In this document: positions 52,558-64,000 of the stretch, piece by piece | How the letters are laid out: the number at the start of each line of letters is the position of its first letter | Numbering within the stretch: the first letter of the stretch is position 1 | Assembly: GCA_033296885.1 (NCBI GenBank) | Contig: MU863916.1 | Location: 186,001-250,000 of the forward strand | Source: Triangularia verruculosa | Taxonomy: Eukaryota > Ascomycota > Sordariomycetes > Sordariales > Podosporaceae | Length of the DNA: 64,000 nt | Direction: 5' to 3' | Made by a program: the position numbers and the translations under genes | Notes under the pieces: generated by a model | Told to the model about the DNA's origin: nothing | The model's input: the letters and a program-made list of their open reading frames with translations, nothing else | The model's database searches: none

Positions 52558-54449
52558 ATGGCTGTTGGTTCCTCCGACCAGAACGGTCAATCCGGCCCCG
52601 TTGCCAAGCCGGAGCGACCATCATCTCCGGGCCAAGAAGAATTTGAGGTCGGCAGCCACACAGGTACATCGATAAGCAGCAATGAGGAAGCCGTTATCAT
52701 GGATGATGTACCCGGTCAGGGGCAGATAGGCATATCACACCGTGAGAATGTACTCCCGCCTACCCATCATACGCAGAACAGGTCTCGCCGGAGCTCGTCA
52801 TTTGTCCGCCCAAACAATCCCATTGTTCCAAGATCTCAGCGCCGTGGTTTGTTTGGAAGATTTGCGGTAATCCCAGAGGTCGAGTCCCCACTGGAGTACA
52901 AGAGAGGCACCAAATGGACAATCACCGCTGTGGTCGCTCTGGCTGCCGCCGCTGCCCCAATGGGCTCTGGTATTTTTCTGCGTGAGTCCTTCTTGCTTCA
53001 ACCCGCCAAAAGACCAAGCCTGACTGACAACACATAGCTGCCCTTCCTGAACTTTCAAGAGAGCTAAACGCCAACCCTACAATTACTAATTTGACGGTGG
53101 CTATGTATATGCTCGCCATGTCCATCTTCCCCCTATGGTGGTCCTCCTTTTCTGAAACCCTCGGCCGCCGCACAATCTACATCATCTCCTTTTCCATGTT
53201 CGTCGTCTTCTCAGCTCTCAGCGCTGTTAGCGTCAATATTTCGATGCTCATCGTGATGAGAATTCTCGGAGGCGGCGCCTCAGCATCCGTCCAGGCCGTC
53301 GGCGCCGGCACCATAGCTGACATCTGGGAACCGGTCGAACGTGGGAGGGCTATGGGCATTTTCTACCTCGGCCCTCTGATCGGCCCGTTGATTTCCCCCC
53401 TTACTGGCGGTGGTCTATCCGGAGCCTTTGGCTGGCGTTCTACAATGTGGTTCCTCACCATTTACGGCGGTGTCATGTTCATCATGATCTTCTTCTGCCT
53501 CCCAGAGACACTTGCTAACAAGAAGCCTGCCCCAACCCCGGTCACCTCCCCCGATCCGAACAGCACTCCCCTCACCCGTGTCAACACAGCAACTAAATCG
53601 ATCAAATCCGCTGCCTCCACCGTCAGACGCTTTCTCTGGGATCCTTTGGCCGTCCTTTCCTACCTTCGGTATCCACCAGTACTCATATCAGTTTACTCGG
53701 CCAGCATAGCCTTCGGCGCCCTGTTCATCCTCAACATCTCGATTCAATCTACCTTTTCCTCCCCGCCCTACAACTTTGAATCGATCATCCTCGGCTGCCT
53801 CTACCTCCCACCATCGACGGGTTACATTGCCGCCTCGGCCATTGGCGGCCGTTGGCTTGATCACATCATGAAGCGCCAAGCCCTCCGTGCTGGCCGTTTT
53901 GACGACAGCGTCAACCCACCTAAATTGATCTTCCTCCCCGAGGATCGCATGGGAGAAAACATGTGGCTTGCTGCGTCTCTATACCCTCTTTCCTTGATAC
54001 TCTACGGCTTCACAGCTGGCCTCGGTGTCCGATACATCCCCATCCCCGCCATCGCCACCTTTTGCTTTGGAGTAGGCAGTATGTTGGTGTTTGGCGCAGT
54101 GACAACAATGTTGACGGAGTTTATGCCTCAAAGAAGCTCATCAGGAGTGGCAGTAAACAACTTTGTTCGAAACTTTGTGTCGTGCGTGGGCGCGATTGTA
54201 GCCCAGCCGTTGATCGAGGCCATGGGAAATCGGTGGTTGTGTCTGATGGTGGGGTTATTTGCCTGGATCACTGGGAACGGGGCGATCTTTCTGCTGAAGA
54301 GAAGGGGCGAGAAGTGGAGGAGAGAGATGGATGAGGCGTTGGGAACTGCTCCGAAGAAAACCCATGTGGGTGTGCGACAAGTACAGCATGTTGGCGGTGT
54401 GGATGGTGAAGGCAAGACTGAACAGAGGGGTGAGAAAGGATCGAAATAG
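52558..54449 (+). CDS. MFS transporter, DHA1 (drug:H+ antiporter-1) type
   Basis: Proton-coupled exporter of the plasma membrane. The CDS is join(52558..52981, 53038..54449), 611 aa. The 56-nt intron (GTGAGT donor, CTGAC branch, CATAG acceptor) lies in the first membrane helix (MGSGIFL then PALPELSRELN). The N terminus of about 115 residues is Ser/Pro-rich and cytosolic. Helix 2-3 carries SETLGRRTIY, helix 4 VMRILGGGASASVQAVGAGTIAD, then ERGRAMGIFYLGPLIGPL, the antiporter-type motif C region (motif A equivalent GRR). A second six-helix half ends at AIFLLKRRGEKWRRE. It resembles QDR3/Dtr1-like DHA1 members; the substrate cannot be inferred. I chose the start ATG at 52558 (MAVGSSDQNG), the first in frame. 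Confidence 0.87.
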
Positions 54450-55480
54450 TGATTCGAACAAGATTGGAACAGAGAGAAACGGGAGGAGAATGTGTGTATA
54501 TTACCGGAATGATGCAAAGAGAGACGACCGCGCGACTTGGTCGACGATGCGCTGAATACCTTACCTAGCTTAGACACCTTACCTTGCCTATAGTAGCATA
54601 GCCACGCTTGTGATGAATAATTTGTTAATAGAATACGATCCAATGAGCTCTTCTCCTCCCACGGCTTCAATCGTGACTTGAAAAGGTGTGAATTTTTTTT
54701 TTTGGAAGATCGAGCAGACATATAGAGAAGGTCATGTCACACACAAACAACGAGAAGACTTGCAAGACAAAAGGAATAATTACCAATAAAATATTACCTT
54801 CTTGACAAAACAGTGGGAGATTCTCATGATACTGATACAAAGCCAAACGAGTCCATCGAACAATCGCCCCTCCCCAACCCCAACCCCAACACGAAGAATA
54901 CAGCAACTGGAAGTCAAAAAAAAAAAAAAAAAAAAGAGAAACGATGTAAAAAAGAAGTATGATGGCCTATATGCAAAGGTGGGTATCTGAAATATAATCT
55001 CTGTCTTTCTTGTCCCTAGGGTACGCCCTCCCTTCCTTGTTTTGTTGCCTTGCTATTTTTTCCTCCTTCCTCCCTTCCTCCTCCACGTCAAAATAGAAAA
55101 AAAAAGCCATGATTTCCCTTTAAACCCCCCGCCCTCCCCAAGTGTCAAACGAGCAGTCGAACTAGCAGCCAAACTAGCAGTGCTGACAAAAACAAGACGA
55201 GAGAATGAAACAGACAGTATTTCATGTAACAAGCACATGATATGACTGAACATCCCAAGGAAAATCTCCCTCTCTCTCTCTCTCTTGTCTCCCCCCCCAC
55301 CAGCCCACCGCACTGTCTGTAGCAAATAGAAGCCAAAGTTATCCGAAACAAACAGAAAAATAAAATCGTCAAAAATTCCGTACAAGGGGCATCTCTTCAT
55401 AACCATTTTATCCCTCTTTCTCCTCTTCTCCACCAAAAACAGCAAAATCTCGCACATCAAAAACGTCTTGCATGTGGGGT
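54450..55480. other. Intergenic, convergent 3' flanks
   Basis: This lies between the MFS gene and the coiled-coil gene on the minus strand. It contains an A run near 54917-54934 and a TC run near 55267-55284. No gene is seen. Confidence 0.6.
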
Positions 55481-58057
55481 TTATTCATTCCTCCTCCCAT
55501 ACCCACTGGAGTAACCACCACCACCACCACCCATCACCCCCCTCCCCATCCCACTCCCCGGCCTTGGCAGTCCCCCCGTACTACTACTACTCTTCGTCCT
55601 CTCATGCGGCCCCCCAACCACACTCCCACTCCTCCCCAGCCCCATCATCTTCCCCGCCCCCCCCGGAGCCCTCAACCCCGACGCCCTAACCCCCCCCGGC
55701 CCAACACTCATCCTAAAGTTATTCCCCCCCGCCGCGACCGGAGCATGGTTGTTCTCATCCGTCACCCCCAGCCCAGCAGATCTACTCGGCGGCGGCATCG
55801 ACGACCTAACTCCCAATCCCATCGACGACGGGGTCTTGGCCGGACCCCCCAGCATACTCTGTCTCCTATTCGGAGTTTTCGATGGTGTTGGTGCCGCCAG
55901 CTCAGGCGATGGCGATTTGAGAGCCCGGACCGGCTCTGGCTCCGGCGCCGGAGGAGGAGGAGGAGTAGCTGCAGCGAGGGTCGCCTGCATGTTCATCATC
56001 TCCTCCGCCAGCTGCACCAACTCCCCCTTTTCGACACGTTCCCTCTCCAGCAGCAGACGAAGCTCTGCATTGTCAGCCTGGACAGTCCGCAAGATAGCCT
56101 CGAGCTTCTGCGACTCGGCCTCCAACTCCCGAATGTGAGCGGCATTCTGAGCGCGCTCGTCCTCCAACTCGACAATCCGCTGGTGGTTAAGGTTGTTGAT
56201 CCGGTTTGCCCTCCCATGTCTCAAATCCTCATTCTCTCTAGTCAACTCGTCAAGTTGTGCCTGGAGACCCTGAACCTTCTTCTCCCAGCGGGTTTCGTAA
56301 CTCTTCTTCAGCGCGGCGACCTTGTTCTCGTGTTTCGACTTGTAAAGCGCGTGGAGGTCCTTGGCAACTCGCTCGACGGCCAGCTCGACCTCCTTGTTGG
56401 CGTTGATGACCTGCCCTGGGGGGTTATTACTCCCTGCCGCCTGGCCGGCTCTCATGCCCGCCATCTTTGACTCTGCATCCTGCGCCATCATCTCCGCCGC
56501 CTCTCTTCTTTGCTCCGATTCGTGGAGCTTGAACTCGAGTTCTTCTCTCTCGCGCTGCGTCATGACAATGTCTTCCTTGACTTGTCTCAGCACAGATTCC
56601 ATCTCCCTTCCGCGGCGCTCCCAGTTATCCTTTTCGGTGGTGAGGGACTCGTGCACGTCTTGAATTTCGCGGAGCTGCTCCATGCACTCTCCCACTCGCT
56701 TCTCGGCGTCTCCCACAGCAGTCTTGAGATGCTGAACCTCGGCTTCCTTGCCAGAGAGAGAGGCTTTCAGACTCGAAATTTCCGACAGAAAGCCGGACTT
56801 GAGGGACTCGAGCTCGCGGGGAGTAATGGTGGGTACGCTTCGAGGAGTCGGCATTGGAGGAATATCAAAGTCGAGCAGATTGACAAGGTTACTATTCCCG
56901 TTATTCGCAGCGCCGTTCCTCTGTGGCGTGGCAGAAACCCCTCTACCCGACGATGCCATTGGCGCCTGACCACGTCTCGAGGGCGTAGGCTGGGCTCCAT
57001 AATTCCCAAACCGCAAATTCTCGGTAAAGTCCATCAGATTTCCTGAACCCCCGCTGTCATACAATTGCTGCGTGCCTGACCGGTCCGGAATCGCCCCATT
57101 CACCCTCGGTGTCCTCGATGGATTCCCCCGTGGCGTTGGCCCTCCCGACATGGAAAATTTGGTTGGGCTCTCACTCCGCATCCCCATCACCGTCGACTTT
57201 GGCACAGCAGAAAACGTGCTAAATGTGCTCGCCATGGTATCGTTCGCGCCAATGTCGTCATCGTCCATGGTCTCGTCCTGCATTCCCATTCTCTCGTCCC
57301 CGTCTGCATCCCTCCGTCGGTGGCTGTTGTTATCGTTGTCGTGATTATCCATATCAATCTCGTCGTTGTGATCCGAGTTGATATCGTCCTCGAAAATCTC
57401 GATCGCGTGCTTCAACCCCTCGTTCTCCAACATATTCTCCGACAGTGACGACCCAATCGAACCCTGTCTCTGCTCGTCGGACCCTCTGCGTTCGTTGGAA
57501 GGGCGTCGTGAGCTTTCGTTTGGCGACCGTCCCGGCTGGTTGACTCTGATCGGAAATCTCTTAATCGGTGCTTTTCTTGGACTCTGCGGCAGAGGCGGCG
57601 GGGGCATGCCCGTAACGCCGTTCCTTGGCGGAGGAGGCGACGTCAGGTCTTCGCTAGTCGACCCGGTAGAAGTGGGCTGCGATTGTTGCGACGATGACGC
57701 TGCTGAATTCTGGCTGCTTTGCTGGTGTGCCTGAACCTGCGCCTGCTGGTGCGACTGCAGAATCTTGAGCGGTGAAAGCTCACTGCCCGACATGATGCGG
57801 GAGGTCGAACCAGGGCGAACCTTGGGCGGTGAGGGTCCACGCGGGGTAGGCGACCCGTCGCGGCTCTGGTGGTGGTGGTGGTGGTTGCTCCTCTGCTCCT
57901 CGACCGCGCCGTTCTCGGTGCTATAACCGTCCGGCTGTGAGATTGTGGAATCCCTCATTGAAAAGGGACGAGCTTCGAACGATCTGTGGTGCAGACTGTC
58001 GGATGGTGTCGAGAAATTGAGAGCCGCGCTCGGCGTCGGCGATAACGGCGCTGCCAT
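55481..58057 (-). CDS. Coiled-coil protein, possibly spindle/cytoskeleton-associated
   Basis: 858 aa, intronless, start ATG at 58057 (MAAPLSPTPSAALN). The first ~400 residues are disordered and rich in Ser/Pro with His and Asp runs and many SP/TP sites (SPLKILQ, TPRGNPSRTPR). Two coiled-coil blocks follow: about 410-530 (PRELESLKSGFLSEISSLKA) and about 550-690 (NKEVELAVERVAKDLHALYK, RWEKKVQGLQAQLDELTREN). The tail is Pro- and Gly-rich, ending GGGGGYSSGYGRRNE. No catalytic domain is present. The layout of phosphosite-rich N terminus plus coil recalls fungal spindle-pole or microtubule-associated proteins (SnaD-like was considered), but I cannot name a family with confidence. Confidence 0.8.
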   Translation of the reverse strand: MAAPLSPTPSAALNFSTPSDSLHHRSFEARPFSMRDSTISQPDGYSTENGAVEEQRSNHHHHHQSRDGSPTPRGPSPPKVRPGSTSRIMSGSELSPLKILQSHQQAQVQAHQQSSQNSAASSSQQSQPTSTGSTSEDLTSPPPPRNGVTGMPPPPLPQSPRKAPIKRFPIRVNQPGRSPNESSRRPSNERRGSDEQRQGSIGSSLSENMLENEGLKHAIEIFEDDINSDHNDEIDMDNHDNDNNSHRRRDADGDERMGMQDETMDDDDIGANDTMASTFSTFSAVPKSTVMGMRSESPTKFSMSGGPTPRGNPSRTPRVNGAIPDRSGTQQLYDSGGSGNLMDFTENLRFGNYGAQPTPSRRGQAPMASSGRGVSATPQRNGAANNGNSNLVNLLDFDIPPMPTPRSVPTITPRELESLKSGFLSEISSLKASLSGKEAEVQHLKTAVGDAEKRVGECMEQLREIQDVHESLTTEKDNWERRGREMESVLRQVKEDIVMTQREREELEFKLHESEQRREAAEMMAQDAESKMAGMRAGQAAGSNNPPGQVINANKEVELAVERVAKDLHALYKSKHENKVAALKKSYETRWEKKVQGLQAQLDELTRENEDLRHGRANRINNLNHQRIVELEDERAQNAAHIRELEAESQKLEAILRTVQADNAELRLLLERERVEKGELVQLAEEMMNMQATLAAATPPPPPAPEPEPVRALKSPSPELAAPTPSKTPNRRQSMLGGPAKTPSSMGLGVRSSMPPPSRSAGLGVTDENNHAPVAAGGNNFRMSVGPGGVRASGLRAPGGAGKMMGLGRSGSVVGGPHERTKSSSSTGGLPRPGSGMGRGVMGGGGGGYSSGYGRRNE

Positions 58058-59998
58058 GGTCCCGTCTGTGGGCAAAAAGGTCGATCACAGTGTTTACACG
58101 GACAAGTTCAGTCACTTGCGTCTGGTTGCAGAATATATGCCGAGTACTCGGTGATCGTGCCAGACCCTCTTAAAAAACCCCAGCCAGCTGATCTGGTGCG
58201 AAAAGAAAAAGAAAAAAAAAGAAGGTTTCGAAAAGGGCAAAAAGCTACCAGTCTGTCAGTGGTGGGATGTTGTTGTGGTGGTGGTGCCCTGGCACTTGCA
58301 CCGAGTTATGGCGCTGATATCAGTCAGTGGCTTCAGTGCTTGACCCTTCTGGGGGAAATTGCTTTGATTGCGACGGCACCTGGTCCCTTCCAGCCAATCA
58401 CGCCGCTTCAGGCCAGCGTTTGCGCCTGTTTATCCCTGTGGCCCAGCAACGGCTTCTCCACGTGACCTGCCCCTTACATGTGCGCGTCCCTTGCATGTGT
58501 CTCCACCCCCCTTAAACCCGCCGTTTCAAACATTCAGGCATTGGACAGCCATCCAGATGTTTTCGAGTTGAGAGATTGGAAGGGACTGAATTTGAGGGTT
58601 AATTAACTGTATATTGAACCCCTGAATATCCATCGCAAACACACGCAAACACAGCCCCCAAGTGAGGCACAGACCATATTTTTGAAGTCTCTCTTTTTTT
58701 ACTCATAAGGTCGTTACTCTGATACTAAAAAGCCAAAAAGAAAAAGAAAAAAACACAAAACCGAAAAACCAACAACAAACCCTCCATCTCCCCGTTAATC
58801 GTTTTCCCAAACGACGTCAAACCCAACAGAACAGCTTGAACCCTTCCCATCATTGACATCATTTCAATCAACAAACATACACACACACACACACACTCAA
58901 CATCATCATCAACAACAACCCCCTATTCCTTTCTTCCCAATCCCGTTCCCTTAATAATCCCTTCCTTTCCCCGTCCAACCAACCAACCAACCCCCAACCC
59001 CACAACTTTTGTTTGAAGCAAAGTGAAAAAAGAAAAAGAAAAAAAAAAAAAAAGATACTATTCGAGAGTCATTGGTCATAAGCGTCATTAGCAAGGAAAA
59101 ATGATAATGGATGAGAGAGTAGAGAAAATTTCTGTCAAGAAACAGAATTTTGCTTTTTTTCCCTTAAAAGATGCCGCCGCTGCTTTCTGCTGCCTTTTTC
59201 TCCCCATGCTGTCCGTAATCCTGCCAAACCGGTCGCTGGAAAGAAAGAAAATGTATATGGCAACAGACCCACGTCGCCCGCAAGTCAGGATTTCCATCGC
59301 TGACTATCAGATCGACCCCCCCCACCGGATAGACATCCTCCGAGTACTTGGCTATTTGCAAAGCATCATCACCGTTCGTCCTCCCTATCCCCGTGCAGCA
59401 GCGGCGGTCCCGGAGGGCAAAAAAGCCCAATTCCGTTTTCTTATCGTCACATTTCTTGCCGTCCAGCCTAGGATCATAAACAGGCGTTTGGGCAAAACCT
59501 TCTTGTTTTTTGGCGAGTGAGAAGAAAAAGGTCATCCCGACCAGAGCTGAATGCGGCTTGTGAGCCCCCGCCCCAGCTTGGCCCATCTCTTTAGTGATTA
59601 GACACGCCCAGCCCATGCAAAATATCCGTTATTCATCAGCCATGTACAGCCATATCAGGGGCATCCAACAAAGAGAACCGTCAGCTGTTGCTCGCCTGAG
59701 CGTCGTCCCTGAGAACCCGGCGCCCCTAGAAAGGGCCCTTCTCGTGTTGGTCGTTCGTCTTGAGCGAATACAAAAAAGAAGATTTGCACAGAAAACGAGC
59801 AAGGAGTGTGTCTAGAGTGTTGTTCTCCTCTACCATCGTCCCTGCAGGGCCAGCTTGCCGTTTGGTCTGCAGCAGCACGTGAAGAGCAAGCACCCTTCTC
59901 TCATTATCCGGATCGTCTCGTGTTCAGACTCACAATTCCCCGCCAACGCCGCTTAATGATGGAACTCATCACGAAAACCAAGATGCCATCACCGTGTA
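58058..59998. other. Intergenic: stuA 3' flank and coiled-coil gene promoter
   Basis: Frames here are short and low in domain-like content. A CA microsatellite near 58879-58897 and A runs (near 59038-59054) mark low-complexity DNA. Confidence 0.5.
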
Positions 59999-62013
59999 TT
60001 ACCTCCGTCTCTGCGTGGGAATGGTGGAAGCGGGTTGCGCCATCGGCGCGTTGAAAGTGGGTGATGGCATGGATCCGCTGCCATCGAGCATCTTCCGTCT
60101 TTTCATGTCCATCGACATGCCGCCGCCGCCGCTGCTCGGTCTGTCGTCATCGTCGTCTCTACCGCGCTTCATGGACGTGGAGCCGTTCAGGACTGGTGGC
60201 TGTGGCGCGTAGCCGTTTGGCATCGAGTTCATGTCCGGCTGGCTGGCATAGACATCGCTGCCGTTGGTTCCGTTGGGAGCGTTGCGATCATTGCTGATCA
60301 CGCTATAGAGGTTGCTTGATGGCTGCCCGGGGGCTCGCGGTGGCGTGTGATAATCCTGTTGGGAATAGTACGACTGAGGTGCGGCGGCCGTTCTAGGAGT
60401 GGCCCGCCCAGAACCGGCTTGGTGGGGAGAGCCCGAGATCTCGGGAGACAGGTGAGCATGATCATTTGGTAATGAGGCCACCTGAGGATTGTTGTAGTTG
60501 TACGAGTTGCGGTTTCCGTCATAGGCACCGCTGTCGTGGGTGTATTCGGGATCGTGTTCGTGGTCGGCCTCCTCTTCCTGTCCAGAGGCAGGCTGGTTTT
60601 CGCCATGCATCATGCCGTTTTGCGGCTTCGAGTCAGCCTGCTCGTTTCCCTGTCCACGAGCACGGCCAGCCGGGGGTGCCATTTCGCTCTTCACATAGTT
60701 TGACTGTCCGTAGATGGATCTATCTTGGGGATTGGAGTTGGCGGGAGGATACGAAGACTGCTGAGGTGGCGGTGCCTGATACATTTGGCGCGAGGTATCG
60801 TACGGCTGGCTGGCCGGAGGGTAGTTCTGCATACTTTGAAGGGTGGAACCAGGAGGCGTGGTGGCAGGCGTGTTGGGCAACGACCGCGCATTGTTGCTCA
60901 GAGTAGTATCGATCGAAATCTGGCTTGGTTGCCCGTTGCTCATGTTCTGTTGGCTCCATTGAAAGTTGTCGGAAGCACCCATAGGACCCATCACGCTTGA
61001 AGCGCTTGTTGGGGGGGTTGGGAAGGTGTGCGCGCGGTCAATCGGGGGGCGGCCCATGTTGGAGTGCGATGGGAGAGGGGCTTGAGGGCCCGGGAGCGAC
61101 ATCGAATGGTGATGATGCTGTTGCTGCTGCTGACCAATGGATGGCAAGCCGTTTGGTGGTTGACCGGAGCGCAAACCATCCTGCTTACGGCGCTCTGCTG
61201 TCGCGGTCAAAACCTGGTTGGCGCGGCTCTGGTTCGCAGGGTGATAGAGCAGCGAGCTGATGTTGTGGACAAAAAGAGGATACAGCAGTTCGGTGATCTT
61301 CTCCTTGTTGGCGAACTCCAAAGCTCGGTCGAATGGAATCCTGAACAGCCATGTTAGCAAGCCGCCTTACGCCACCGCAACGACCGCAATGAACTTACCA
61401 GACACCCTTCAGATGCATGGGGCCAATCTTGACCACATGCCTGACCTTTTCACTCTTCAAGATACCATCGCGTCTCCCGCGTGTCATTCCTGCCACGTTC
61501 AAGAGCTTGGTACCGTTGATCATGTGGTTATCTGGAAAGAATATTAGCAAATGTCTCAGCAACACGGCTTGCACCGGGGGTTGACGAACCTTCTCTCCGC
61601 GCAACGCAGATGCCGCGAGCCTCGACCTGGAAGCACAAGCTGCCCTCGTCTTCCCAGAGGGTAGCGGTGACGCGGGGTTTCATCCCCGGGGGGGCAATCT
61701 GGCCCGTGGTGTCGAAACCGGCAGAATAAGAGCTGTTGGGAATTCCTGGCTGGTTTACGCCGGGAAGAGGGAGAACCGGTTGGCCACCACCCATCGGGTT
61801 GGACACCGACGGGGGTCCTGTTTGTGGAGAGGCAAGACCATTTCCGTAGCCATATTGACTTCCGTAGGGAGCTGGGGGATATTGAGGAGGCCCAGGGTGC
61901 AACAGAGGTGGCTGTTGCTGCCCGTAATGAGAAGTGACAGTCTGCGGGGGCGGCTGTTGGCCGGTAGACATGTGCGGTGCCGGTTGGTAGTACATCTCCG
62001 CTCCACTTTGCAT
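59999..62013 (-). CDS. stuA: APSES transcription factor StuA/ASM-1
   Basis: Sequence-specific regulator of conidiophore, fruiting-body and spore development in ascomycetes. The CDS is complement(join(59999..61340, 61399..61531, 61590..62013)), 491 aa. Both introns are 58 nt: one has a GTTCGT donor with TTTCCAG, the other GTAAGT with GTTCAG, and they split RRE/DNHM and the Trp before IPFDRALEF. The APSES DNA-binding domain is about residues 110-220 (KPRVTATLWEDEGSLCFQVE, INGTKLLNVAGMTRGRRDGI, HLKGVWIPFDRALEFANKE). The disordered C terminus keeps DRAHTFPTPP, SRGNE-type spacers and the bipartite NLS KRGRDDDDD then KRRK. I chose the ATG at 62013 (MQSGAEMYYQP) because it aligns with the Neurospora ASM-1 start; the frame stays open and protein-like upstream. 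Confidence 0.93.
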
Positions 62014-62360
62014 CGCTGGGTAATGCTCGTATCCCGGATGTCCTTGGCTTTGTGGGCCTGGTAGAGAGTTGCCCGGAAGCGTCGGGGAAAGCGTGCCTGG
62101 GGTCTTGGGACCGTTGGAAGATGCAGCAGAGGTGAAAGAGGACTGCGAACCAAGGTGGGAGCTGGCAGCAGATGATATCGAGCTTACCCGGGGCGAAGAA
62201 CTGCTCGAGGAATACGCCTGGGGAGGCTGCGGCAAAGGTAAGGATGGCAGTCTATCGTTCACATACAACGGTCGCTGCTGATGATAGTACGGCACTTCGG
62301 TGGACGGACCCCGGGTATGCCCTTGCGAGATCGACGGGAGATCCAGCTTTTCGGTATTTC
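62014..62360 (-). other. In-frame open extension upstream of StuA start
   Basis: The StuA frame remains open upstream of 62013 to a TGA near 62402. It encodes protein-like, Ser/Pro-rich sequence (DLPSISQGHTRGPSTE, SSNGPKTPGTLSPTLPG). There is no in-frame ATG, but a CAG acceptor-like site after GTGACCGCAAACT could join it to an upstream exon. Confidence 0.5.
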
Positions 62361-64000
62361 TCGAAGCTGGGTGGATCTGAGTTTGCGGTCACGTAACCGC
62401 CAGTCTCCACGAAGAGACTATTGTCGGGCCGAGGGGGGAGGGGAACAAGACGAGATAGTCACGCTTGATGGCACGACAAGCTCTTCAGAGTGGTCCAATT
62501 GGGTAGCTGAGACAACGGTTAGTTCCAATTGACTTTCTCGGGCTCCTCTGAAAAAGACGGCGCGTCGAGTGCTAGTCTCGGTAGGCGAAGAAACGTTGGC
62601 ATAGGTCGAACCTTTTTTTTTCTCTCTCTTTCGGGTGCGTAGGGAGAGATATGGGAATCTGCGATCACGATCGAGCCAGCATAGCAAAATGCTGGAAGCG
62701 ACAGTTTTGGACTTGACAGGACCAGATCAACTGAACAAGACGACTGGTCTTCGTGTCGTCGAGGATGTCGAGCTCTGGATGGAGGGGGAAAGCGGATCTC
62801 TGTGGTGTCTGTCCAATGCTTGGTGGCGAGGGCGGTCGAGATACTTTATGCAGGTGGTAGTACCAACAGGCAAGATGCAGAAGTAGCAGCAAAAGAAGAG
62901 GAGAAGCGTGGTTGACCGTGATTTCCCACTAACGTTTGAGCTCAACGAAGACGACACGCGGTTGGGATAAGCTTTTCGTGTCCCTGATTGCCGTCTCTTT
63001 GGCTCTCTTGACGACGTTTTGCGCTCTGTTCGTAGCTCGACCCTCCAGTTAAACCGGCAAGCAACTCGGGGTGTCGGGACTCAGCGCAACTGTTTATGCA
63101 GGTTCGGTTAGCTCCAATATCGGGCGGCGCACAACCAAAAAAAAAAAAAAGTTGGGATGACCAAGGCAGCAAGAGAGGAGGAGAGCAGCGCAGATGCACG
63201 AGAATTTTTCAAAAAGAGCAAGCAGAAAAAAAAACGAGACAAATTGGGGCGGGGGTCGGGGGCCGTGGGCATGGATGGGCATGGGCATGGGCAGTGGGCG
63301 TGGATCAGAAAACTGTGCGTGTGCGGATCGGATCGTACCTGTTTTCCTCGCCTCTCAGATTTTCCTGCCTCTTCCAAAAAGCCAAAAGGAAAAAAAATTG
63401 GGGGAGGTCGGTGGAGCGGTGGTGAGGAGGGAAAAGAGGAGGAGGAGGAAGGGATGCGGCCTGATTTAGGTGGTTGTGGTGAGAGGATGATCAGCTTCTC
63501 TGGGCTTGCCGGGGTGTCTTCCCCCCTCCCCTTTCAGAGAAAACAGAGCTCTTCCTCTCCAGCCAGGCCCGGTGTCCCGTTCCGCCTTCTGAGCTGTACG
63601 TACCGGTGTTGCCCCGGTCCGCTCGCTCGCCAGCCGACCACTCAAGAGGGGTATGGCCCAAAGACAGTGCCGGAAAGGTCTTAGATTGGCAGAAAAAAAA
63701 GGGCGAAAAGGCGAACAAGGCCTGGAGCAGAGCACCAAAACCAGGTGCTGGGTGGTGGTGCTGGGTGGTGCTGGCAGGGACCTTCGCGAGGGCCCCAGCA
63801 AGTGGAAGAGTGCAAGGAGCAAGGGCAGCAAGCCAGGGTAGCAGTGTCCTCCGCCGAGCACACAAGCGAGCAGGGGCCAACGGTGTTGTTTCTTTTCGGC
63901 CACACAGCCTGCCATTTTAGCTTCTCGTTTTCTTTGCAGACCATCCCGTACGAGCAACCCAGTGGTGATTAGGAAGCCATTGTCCGTAGTCCGTTAACAC
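62361..64000. other. Upstream region of stuA
   Basis: No gene is supported. A minus frame 62418-62687 with an ATG at its 5' end could be an upstream exon or uORF. The remainder has Gly/Trp-type simple repeats (GGGCATGGGCATGGGC near 63272-63290) and no clear element. Confidence 0.45.

Noticed and set aside
55472..56470. 332-codon plus frame opposite the coiled-coil gene
   Set aside because: An Arg/Pro/His-rich translation of the antisense strand; no start context or domain.

Overview
The window reads as nuclear DNA of a filamentous ascomycete, most likely a Sordariomycete and probably Sordariales. The clues are short introns (49-87 nt) with GTRAGT-like donors, CTAAC-type branch sites and CAG/TAG acceptors, and orthologues typical of that group: a Neurospora-type Ras-2, an ApsA/AMI1 cortical PH protein, a StuA/ASM-1 APSES factor and an Ies4 INO80 subunit. 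The genus cannot be fixed from the sequence alone. No tRNA, rRNA, CRISPR array or intact transposon was seen.

Layout. 1-8764 has no convincing gene. Its first 2.6 kb carries a family of same-orientation ~33-bp repeats with an ACGCTAAAA core, plus one copy of a second dispersed repeat (B1). 8765-9549 is ras-2 (minus). 11966-12766 is a haloacid-dehalogenase-like hydrolase (minus). 13525-16143 is a decaying accessory island: a kinase-like pseudogene with a frameshift and two CpA-context stops, a second broken coding fragment, and repeat B2. 20270-24436 is the AMI1/ApsA PH-domain gene, with probable introns in its leader. It is followed by a SAM35/metaxin-like gene (25449-26483, minus), a 76-aa small protein (29027-29257) and an RhlG-type SDR (29857-30731, minus).

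31511-36016 is the most unusual locus. An OTU deubiquitinase frame and a 1146-codon Glu/Lys/Ala-rich coiled-coil frame lie in the same reading frame, separated by one TAG, and the second frame has no usable ATG. Next come the GID/CTLH E3 ligase subunit Vid30/Gid1 (four exons, 36784-39243, minus), the INO80 subunit Ies4 (41227-42091, minus), a secreted stalked GH18 chitinase-like protein with an apparently broken catalytic motif (44139-47711), a small tail-anchored protein (48386-48784, minus), gamma-glutamyl phosphate reductase (50237-51568, minus) with a perfect CPC1/Gcn4 site upstream, a divergent DHA1-type MFS transporter (52558-54449), an 858-aa coiled-coil protein (55481-58057, minus) and StuA (59999-62013, minus).

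The genes do not form a biosynthetic cluster. They are mostly conserved housekeeping, morphogenesis and signalling genes (Ras-2, AMI1, StuA, Vid30, Ies4) interspersed with degenerate accessory sequence. Exon boundaries were inferred by reading splice sites and checking that the phases agree; no transcript evidence was available.
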